Under the pieces are notes generated by a model. That model was not told where the DNA came from and searched no databases. It saw only the letters and a program-made list of their open reading frames with translations. A stretch of DNA of 64,000 bases, taken from NCBI RefSeq assembly GCF_018499505.1, contig NZ_JAHDAC010000003.1, positions 124,001-188,000 on the forward strand, in the 5' to 3' direction. The translations under genes and the position numbers were made by a program. Source of the stretch: Streptococcus parasanguinis (lineage in GTDB: Bacteria > Bacillota > Bacilli > Lactobacillales > Streptococcaceae). How positions within the stretch are numbered: position 1 is the first letter of the stretch; the number at the start of each line of letters is the position of its first letter. This document shows positions 58,798 to 64,000 of the stretch, one piece after another.

Positions 58798-60075
58798 TTA
58801 GTTTACTGGACTTGGTAAGAGGATCTCCGTTCGATAATGGCCGTTTTCTTTGAATCGTTTGATAGTTCCTTGGTATTCTTGTACTAGGGCATCAACGTTT
58901 CGCAAGCCCCAACCCTCTCTTTGACGTGTTTTACGAGTCTCTTGTTCCTGTTCATTAAAGGTATTGTTGATCGAAATAAATAGATTTTGTTGAAAATAAC
59001 GTATATTCAGAGACAGTGTTCTCTCTGATTTATCAGTCAATCGAAGACAGGCTGAAATACTATTATCTAAACAATTTCCTAGAATAACAGCTAGCACATC
59101 TGGCTGAATAGATAGTTCTTGTGGTATAAAGCAGTCAATTTCCAATTCAATTTCATCTTCCACATCGTGCAGTTTTTGATTCAGTAAATAATTAACCGTT
59201 GGATTTTTGGAGTAAAAGGTTTGTTTTCCTGAAATACTATCGGTTAACGATTGAAGGTACTCTCTAGCCTCATCAGGATTTTCTTCTAGAAGTGCCAAGA
59301 GGGTTAAATGTTTATTTTTTAAGTCATGCCGAAGACTTTGCAATCGTTGGTATTCTTCTTGAGACTGTTGTGTTTCTCGTAATTGGAACTGAAGCTGTTC
59401 TTTATCTAATTTATTTTGATAATCAGCGTGCTGTTGTTGAGAAAGATGCAAGGTAAAATACAGCGAGGAAAACGACAATACAATAAGAGACAAGAGTGAA
59501 ATGACAGAAAGATAATCTGGTCCAAATACTTGTCCTTGAATAGCAGATACAGTAAAGGCAAAAATAATCGATAAAATCGGCACGATAAATTGATAAAGCC
59601 AATTTCTTCTAGATGTTGCCATGCTTAACTTTTGATGTGTTCGAAATAGCTGTCGAAGAACAAGAGTGACCACAGTTGAAAAAAGAAAACTTATGGCAAG
59701 GTAACCACTAATCAGTTCTAAATTTTTCGATACTTTTGACAGTGGAAGAAATAGTTGGATAGCTTGATTGAGGACAGCTCCGGCTAATAATGTCAGGCTT
59801 GTTTGTAAGAATATCCAAAAAGAAGAATCACGAAAGGAGTAGCCAAAATAGAGTCCTACAAGAGAGGATTCTACAATACTCAGGAAGAGATTGCTAACTA
59901 AAAAAACGCGACTTTCTAAAAATAGAAACACAAGAGCCACATGAAAAAGAAAGCAACAACAAAGGACTAATAGTGTCTCTTTTGAATGCTTACTTTTGGA
60001 TATTGGCCTATAAAATAAAACACTTGCCAGAAATAAGTCAAACAAGATACTAATGATCCGCAATCCTATTAGCAT
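58798..60075 (-). CDS. sensor histidine kinase, AgrC/ComD/BlpH (HPK10) type
   Basis: 425 residues. Six or seven membrane helices in the first 215 residues form the peptide-sensing part. A coiled coil (215-245) follows, then a kinase core with the phosphoacceptor in LRHDLKNKHLTLL (His250), the HPK10 pattern, an N box GNCLDNSISACL and a short G box WGLRNVDALV. Overlaps its response regulator by one base. Resembles quorum-sensing kinases, but no pheromone gene is visible nearby. Confidence 0.87.
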   Translation of the reverse strand: MLIGLRIISILFDLFLASVLFYRPISKSKHSKETLLVLCCCFLFHVALVFLFLESRVFLVSNLFLSIVESSLVGLYFGYSFRDSSFWIFLQTSLTLLAGAVLNQAIQLFLPLSKVSKNLELISGYLAISFLFSTVVTLVLRQLFRTHQKLSMATSRRNWLYQFIVPILSIIFAFTVSAIQGQVFGPDYLSVISLLSLIVLSFSSLYFTLHLSQQQHADYQNKLDKEQLQFQLRETQQSQEEYQRLQSLRHDLKNKHLTLLALLEENPDEAREYLQSLTDSISGKQTFYSKNPTVNYLLNQKLHDVEDEIELEIDCFIPQELSIQPDVLAVILGNCLDNSISACLRLTDKSERTLSLNIRYFQQNLFISINNTFNEQEQETRKTRQREGWGLRNVDALVQEYQGTIKRFKENGHYRTEILLPSPVN

Positions 60076-60785
60076 TAGAAATTCCTTTCACTGAGATAGT
60101 TATAGTATTTTTCTTTAAAAGAAGACTGGAACTTACGACTAATTGGAAGTGAATGCTCCTCGGTTCCATTTAGCAAAATTGTTACTGTTTTCGCATCAAA
60201 ATCTTTGATATATTTGGGATTTACAATATAAGAAGCATGAATTTGAATAAAATAATCAGGTAGTTTATCTAAAATTTCTTGAGTTTTCAGTAAGGACTTA
60301 TAGGTATCTGCTAGTGTGTAAATAAAAACGGAACGCTTATCTTTCTCAAAATAGGTAATGTCACTTAAAGGAATAGAGTAACTTTGTTTTCCAAATGAGA
60401 AGTTAAAGATGGTTTGTCCTAAATCTAAATAACGTAAAATTCTGTCTACTACCTTATTTAACCTTTGGGGTTCAAATGGTTTTACTAAGTAATCAAAAGT
60501 CTGTACTTCAAATACTTGTTCCATGTAATCACGATAGCTGGTCACAAAAATAATGGGGATAAAAGGATTGAACTGACGAATTTCACGTGCAAGGTCAATT
60601 CCAGTAATTTGTGGCATATCAATATCCAAAAAAACACAATGTGTATCCCTTGTTAACTGTTCTAGCATTTTTTGTGGATTTGTATATAGTTTTGTTTCTA
60701 CAGGAACCTTGTCGTAAGAAAGTAAATACTGTTCTAACTGACTAGCATCTCTAGTTGAGTCATCACAAATAACGACGTTTAACAT
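60075..60785 (-). CDS. LytTR-family response regulator
   Basis: 236 residues: receiver domain with Asp54 in VFLDIDMPQITG and Lys103 in YLVKPFEP, and a C-terminal LytTR DNA-binding domain (about 135-236), as in ComE, BlpR and AgrA. AAGGGGG ribosome site. Divergent from an ABC exporter with a 9-12-9 direct repeat in the shared gap, its likely target. Confidence 0.9.
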   Translation of the reverse strand: MLNVVICDDSTRDASQLEQYLLSYDKVPVETKLYTNPQKMLEQLTRDTHCVFLDIDMPQITGIDLAREIRQFNPFIPIIFVTSYRDYMEQVFEVQTFDYLVKPFEPQRLNKVVDRILRYLDLGQTIFNFSFGKQSYSIPLSDITYFEKDKRSVFIYTLADTYKSLLKTQEILDKLPDYFIQIHASYIVNPKYIKDFDAKTVTILLNGTEEHSLPISRKFQSSFKEKYYNYLSERNF

Positions 60786-60813
60786 AAGTCCCCCTTATCA
60801 AATTGAGTTGGCT

Positions 60814-60843
60814 AATTATGACACTAAAATGGTAAATCATGAC
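60814..60843 (+). promoter_or_regulatory. candidate LytTR response-regulator binding site
   Basis: AATTATGAC (60814-60822), 12 bases, AATCATGAC (60835-60843): direct repeats with 21-base period, the known arrangement of ComE/BlpR-type sites. It ends 29 bases before the TACAAT at 60873. Confidence 0.6.
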
Positions 60844-60872
60844 GTAAACCATGGAAAGTCATATGTTTATTA

Positions 60873-60878
60873 TACAAT
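60873..60878 (+). promoter_or_regulatory. -10 element of the ABC exporter promoter
   Basis: TACAAT with no evident -35, as expected for an activator-dependent promoter. Transcription would start near 60885. Confidence 0.5.
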
Positions 60879-60933
60879 AATCTTATCAAAAATGAAGGAA
60901 GCTGGGACAATCTTCTCAGTTTTGAGTGATAAG

Positions 60934-61848
60934 ATGAAGACATTTGCGACACTGACTATCAAAGATTTGACAAAATCATTCGATAAGCAACATTTTGCTA
61001 ATAACCATATTTCCTTAGAAATAGAAGCTGCTAAAATTACAGCTTTTTTAGGACACAATGGTGCTGGTAAGTCCACCCTCTTAAATCAAATGATTGGTTT
61101 TACCAAACCCGATAAAGGAGACGTTTGCTATGGAGACATTTCTTTTGTACAGAATCGTAAACAAGCTCGCTCAATGATGAGCTATATGTCGCAACAGTAT
61201 GCGCCACTTGAAAAATTAACGGTGGAACAAAACATAGAAATGCTTGGAAGAATGAGAGGATTAAATACCTTAGATTTACAAAAAGAAATGGATCAGCTCT
61301 TAACCGACTTGGAAATTAAGGAGTACCAGGCAAAACAAGGAAAGGATCTCTCAGGCGGTTTAAAGCGTCTAACTTCTTTTGCAATGGCTTTAATAGGATC
61401 TCCGACCATCATTCTTCTTGATGAACCGACAAATGATGTTGATCCAATACGTCGTGAAAAACAATGGCAATTATTACAGAAGCTGGCGTATAAAGGGCAT
61501 ACCATTATTATTGTGACGCATAATCTTTTGGAAGTTGAAAAATATGCAGACAACTATGCCTTATTTAACCATGGGAAGTTAATCAAATCAGGCCCAGTTC
61601 AGCAAATAACCTATCAAAAGCAGTATCAAATCTCTTTTGAGTTTAGGAATGAAGATAGCTTAGCTCTATTCCAAGATTATAGCATCATCAATGGTTCGAT
61701 CTGCCAGATTGAAATAGAAGAGAAGGAGTTAACGATACTGCTACCAAAAATAACACAGGAATTGGATAGAAAGAATATTTTTAATCTGTCACTTGCTCAG
61801 AAAAACGTATCCATTTCAGATCTTTATAGAGAGGAGTTGACAAACTGA
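60934..61848 (+). CDS. ABC transporter ATP-binding protein (exporter)
   Basis: Start placed at ATG 60934 (GAGTGAT seven bases upstream), downstream of the predicted promoter; longer in-frame forms from 60808 or 60892 lack a site. 304 residues: Walker A GHNGAGKST (about 37-45), signature LSGGLKRLTSFAMAL, Walker [14 protein letters not shown], switch VTHN, and a C-terminal extension typical of drug/lantibiotic exporters. Two bases before its permease. Confidence 0.85.
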   Translation: MKTFATLTIKDLTKSFDKQHFANNHISLEIEAAKITAFLGHNGAGKSTLLNQMIGFTKPDKGDVCYGDISFVQNRKQARSMMSYMSQQYAPLEKLTVEQNIEMLGRMRGLNTLDLQKEMDQLLTDLEIKEYQAKQGKDLSGGLKRLTSFAMALIGSPTIILLDEPTNDVDPIRREKQWQLLQKLAYKGHTIIIVTHNLLEVEKYADNYALFNHGKLIKSGPVQQITYQKQYQISFEFRNEDSLALFQDYSIINGSICQIEIEEKELTILLPKITQELDRKNIFNLSLAQKNVSISDLYREELTN

Positions 61849-61849
61849 T

Positions 61850-62572
61850 ATGACTCAATTTTTTTACTTACTTCGTTGGAACTATCTTCGTCAAAAAGAT
61901 CTATTTCTACTCTTTACGCTAGCTCAGGTTCTGTTATCCATTTCACTTCTTTTTGGTTATCCATTAGTGATCGGTGAGATTGATACGACAGCTGCCTACT
62001 ATCTCTCTTCTGGTTCAGTTCTGATAGGAATCATTTCTATTGGCTGTACTATCTCATCACCTGTTATAGCAAATGCGAAGTCAGAAGGACATGTAGACTA
62101 TGTACGAGCCCTTCCAATACCACGAATTCTGATTTCCTTAGCAGATCTTTGGATGTGGATGATAGCTATTTTGCCTGGAGTATTCATTTCTGTTATACTG
62201 GGCTATTTTCGTTTTTCTGTCCGCCTAAATGTATCTGTTCTGGCTGTTTTCATCCTATTTCTCATCTGTCTTACGATGATCAGTCTTGGATTTGCCATTG
62301 CTTATACTTTTTCTCCCAATATTGTCACGCTGATGTCTCAGTTGATTCTCATGATTGGTTTGATGTTTTCACCAATCATGTACCCTGCGAGTCGTCTTCC
62401 AGATTGGATAAACCATCTCTACCATGTTCTTCCATTTGTCCCCTCTGTCAACCTTTTAAGAGCTTGTGTCTATAGTCATGGTCACGTCTCATTTTTTGAC
62501 TTCACTATTCTGATCATCTGGATTTTGCTAACACAGTTCCTGATCTTGAGAGTTCTTTATAAGGAAAAATAA
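61850..62572 (+). CDS. ABC-2 type transporter permease
   Basis: 240 residues with six hydrophobic segments and the ABC-2 pattern near the end (MFSPIMYPASRLPDWINHLYHVLPFVPSVNLLRA). Partner of the preceding ATPase; probably exports a drug, peptide or polysaccharide. Co-regulated by the adjacent two-component system, by inference. Confidence 0.85.
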   Translation: MTQFFYLLRWNYLRQKDLFLLFTLAQVLLSISLLFGYPLVIGEIDTTAAYYLSSGSVLIGIISIGCTISSPVIANAKSEGHVDYVRALPIPRILISLADLWMWMIAILPGVFISVILGYFRFSVRLNVSVLAVFILFLICLTMISLGFAIAYTFSPNIVTLMSQLILMIGLMFSPIMYPASRLPDWINHLYHVLPFVPSVNLLRACVYSHGHVSFFDFTILIIWILLTQFLILRVLYKEK

Positions 62573-62586
62573 AGGAAGGAGGATCT

Positions 62587-62625
62587 ATGTTTCTCATCAT
62601 TAAAATAGTGTTCGCTTTAAAATGA
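62587..62625 (+). CDS. putative 12-residue micro-ORF after a strong ribosome site
   Basis: GGAAGGAGG (62574-62582) precedes ATG 62587, encoding MFLIIKIVFALK and stop. The stop overlaps a second ATG (62622), which opens a 36-codon frame running through the operon terminator. It may be a peptide, a leader or the remnant of a lost third gene. Very uncertain. Confidence 0.3.
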   Translation: MFLIIKIVFALK

Positions 62626-62667
62626 GTTTAATTGAAGAGATTTATAAATGTTTCCCTACAACAAAAT

Positions 62668-62698
62668 TCAACATCTTCGTTCAGATGTTGATTTTTTT
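62668..62698 (+). terminator. terminator of ABC exporter operon
   Basis: TCAACATCT/AGATGTTGA stem followed by seven T residues. Confidence 0.85.
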
Positions 62699-62724
62699 AA
62701 TATATCCACTAAGCCCTTTGTGTA

Positions 62725-63258
62725 TTATTTGAAATACCAGTGGTGTTTGAGGCTGGCAAAAATCGCCTTGCTGGTGATCGTGATGATGACCAGTTTGATG
62801 AGGTCAGCAAGGATAAAGGGAGCAACGACCAAAGTAAATGCTTTTTGGAGATCAGTATGCGTTACCAGCATAAAGCCGATAGCTCCTGACACAAAGAGGA
62901 GAGCACTACTGAGGAGATTGGCAAAAAAGATAGTGACAAGGCTGGATTTGGCATTGGTAAACAAGGACGTGATCCATGCTCGGAATGGGAAGAAGAGGAG
63001 GAAACCAGCGGTAGGGCCAAGGAAATGCGAAGCACCACCAGCACCACCTGCAAATACTGGAAAACCTAAGAAGCCTAAAAGCAGGTAAAGGCAGACTGTG
63101 ACAAAGGCATGGCTGGGTTTATAGATGGTCCCGATGATCCCGATCATGAGTGTCTGTAGGGTCAAAGGAATCGGACCAAATGGAATGGTGAATTGAGATA
63201 GGACGGAGATCATGGCCGCTCCAATGGAGATGAGAACTAAGGGAAAGATTTTCTTCAT
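62725..63258 (-). CDS. bioY: biotin transporter substrate-binding protein BioY
   Basis: 177-residue S component of an ECF transporter, with six membrane helices and the BioY signature (FTIPFGPIPLTLQTLMIGIIG; GFPVFAGGAGGASHFLGPTAGFLL). The ATPase and transmembrane ECF subunits are elsewhere. A BirA-like operator overlaps the promoter, so expression should fall when biotin is plentiful. Confidence 0.93.
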   Translation of the reverse strand: MKKIFPLVLISIGAAMISVLSQFTIPFGPIPLTLQTLMIGIIGTIYKPSHAFVTVCLYLLLGFLGFPVFAGGAGGASHFLGPTAGFLLFFPFRAWITSLFTNAKSSLVTIFFANLLSSALLFVSGAIGFMLVTHTDLQKAFTLVVAPFILADLIKLVIITITSKAIFASLKHHWYFK

Positions 63259-63260
63259 AA

Positions 63261-63293
63261 CAGTTAACCTCGTATTTATTCTATGGTAACTAT
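63261..63293 (-). promoter_or_regulatory. BirA-type operator of bioY
   Basis: On the minus strand ATAGTTACC, 15 bases, GGTTAACTG: an inverted repeat of the TTGTTAACC-N15-GGTTAACAA type bound by biotin-BirA. It overlaps the -10 and transcription start of bioY. Confidence 0.65.
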
Positions 63294-63320
63294 TCTACAA
63301 TAAGGGGTTCATCCTGTCAA
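63292..63320 (-). promoter_or_regulatory. sigma-A promoter of bioY
   Basis: Minus strand TTGACA (63320-63315), 17-base spacer, TAGAAT (63297-63292). Confidence 0.75.
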
Positions 63321-63382
63321 TAGCCCACGCTTGTTTTAGGTTTTTTTAAGTAAAAATTTAGGCAGGCTTAAGACTCCTGAAG

Positions 63383-63388
63383 TATAAT
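63383..63388 (+). promoter_or_regulatory. -10 element of the last gene
   Basis: TATAAT, 75 bases before the start at 63464; a TAGGCA 18 bases upstream is a weak -35. Confidence 0.45.
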
Positions 63389-63463
63389 CGCCTTACTAAA
63401 GGATCGAGCTCCCTTTAAATTTTAAAAGATAAGTACTTGTACAAAAAGATAAAAGGTAAAAAG

Positions 63464-64000
63464 ATGAATCAAAAAGAAACAAAACAAGTAGTCGAAACGC
63501 AAGAATCCAAAGAAAAAATGGTTGTCCTCAAACGAAGCCCTAAGTGGTGGATTGGAATGGCAGCAGTTGGTGGATTGTTGGTTGGTGCTGGAAGTGGCTT
63601 TGGTGTCGGTGTCATCGCCTCTCAATCCTCCAATAACCAACAATTTTCTCAAGAGGTCCAAACGGGTCAGAATCAAGGATCCAATCAGCAACAAAATAGT
63701 CAAACGGGCCATCCTTCACAAGGAAACCAGCAAAATGGTGGCCCACAGGATGGCGGACCTCAAGGCGGTGGTCCACAAGGTGGTGGCCAAGTCCAAGGTG
63801 GCCCGCAAGGTGTCGGTCCGGGTCAAATGCCACAAGAAGGCAATGGTGGCCCACAAGGGAATGGTCCAGATAATGGCATGAACCAATCTGGCGGACAAGA
63901 AGGGAACCAGGGGTCCTCTAAAAAGTCCAATAAGAAGAATTCAAAAAATAAAAACAAGACGAGTGAGAGTCAAAGTAACAAAGAAAACACGACAAACTCA
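63464..64000 (+). CDS. Gly/Gln-rich single-pass membrane protein, 3' end outside window
   Basis: 179 codons are visible and the frame is open at the window end. The start has AAAAGG seven bases upstream. Residues 1-27 are cytoplasmic and charged; a membrane helix (about 28-53, WWIGMAAVGGLLVGAGSGFG) follows; then an outward low-complexity stretch of GGPQ-like repeats and Asn/Gln, then a Lys/Asn/Ser-rich segment (SKKSNKKNSKNKNK). I do not recognise the family; a functional domain may lie beyond the window. Confidence 0.75.
   Translation, partial: MNQKETKQVVETQESKEKMVVLKRSPKWWIGMAAVGGLLVGAGSGFGVGVIASQSSNNQQFSQEVQTGQNQGSNQQQNSQTGHPSQGNQQNGGPQDGGPQGGGPQGGGQVQGGPQGVGPGQMPQEGNGGPQGNGPDNGMNQSGGQEGNQGSSKKSNKKNSKNKNKTSESQSNKENTTNS

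Noticed and set aside
60808..60933. N-terminal extension of the ABC ATPase from TTG 60808
   Set aside because: It would lie across the predicted binding site and promoter and has no ribosome site.
62622..62732. 36-residue hydrophobic ORF after the exporter operon
   Set aside because: It runs through the operon terminator; kept only as a remark under the micro-ORF.
62648..63088. 146-residue ORF opposite bioY
   Set aside because: It is antisense to a well-supported gene and shows only a basic, composition-driven sequence.
63345..63362. CiaR-like TTTAAG-N-TTTAGG pair upstream of the last gene
   Set aside because: The spacing is 6 instead of 5 bases and the second half is imperfect, so support is too weak.

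Overview
The window is a chromosomal segment of a low-GC Gram-positive coccus, almost certainly an oral Streptococcus of the mitis/sanguinis/parasanguinis type. The evidence is the murA-epuA-endA group, the cdaA-cdaR-glmM, rapZ-yvcK-whiA and dnaG-rpoD clusters, a tmRNA with the tag AKNNNSYALAA, an SpxA, PolC-type replication implied by a short DnaE, and the frequent TGnTATAAT extended -10 promoters. Most of the window is conserved housekeeping DNA; accessory material is concentrated at about 5.2-8.6, 41-44 and 58-64 kb.

Layout. 0-3.3 kb: cell wall synthesis (murA, epuA), the competence nuclease endA and a membrane-anchored matrixin-like protease. 3.3-8.6 kb: an ABC-F protein, an Rgg regulator and two tandem, duplicated MFS efflux pumps, the second preceded by what looks like a leader-peptide/RBS-hairpin attenuator. 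8.6-15.5 kb: the lapA-gatD-murT operon (lipid II amidation) divergent from cdaA-cdaR-glmM (c-di-AMP and glucosamine-1-P), then an LPXTG adhesin. 15.6-28 kb: obg, ridA, rapZ-yvcK-whiA, a ferredoxin/flavodoxin-NADP reductase, rpsU, mscL, dnaG-rpoD, a DUF59 protein and an ABC exporter. 28-28.4 kb: tmRNA and tRNA-Ser(GGA). 28.5-37.2 kb: dnaE, pfkA, pyk, a signal-peptidase-like protein lacking the catalytic dyad, and a polar amino acid ABC transporter. 37.4-47.5 kb: mntE, pcrA, a DUF2130 protein with a frameshifted SIR2 gene behind it, a RclA/Har-type oxidoreductase, truB and ribF. 47.8-58.3 kb: spxA, UPF0223, an inositol-phosphatase-like gene, an rRNA methyltransferase, the pst-phoU phosphate operon and pepN. 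58.8-64 kb: a LytTR-type two-component system divergent from an ABC exporter, bioY with a BirA-type operator, and the start of a Gly/Gln-rich membrane protein.

Two families of intergenic repeats punctuate the window, always at gene 3' ends. Family A (about 138 bp, multi-hairpin, with compensatory base changes between copies) lies at 20.6, 41.2, 44.0 and 58.4 kb. Family B (about 178 bp, ends GAGAGTGGGAC/GTCCCACTCTC) lies at 37.3 and 47.5 kb as near-identical inverted copies bounding a 10-kb block, with a diverged relative at 58.6 kb.

The strongest candidates for something new are: (1) the DUF2130 + SIR2 pair between two family A repeats, with an AT-rich SIR2 gene broken by an apparent single-base loss just before its catalytic His; (2) the translational-attenuator-like leader of the second MFS pump; (3) the family A structured repeat; (4) a 9-12-9 direct repeat upstream of the LytTR-linked ABC transporter.
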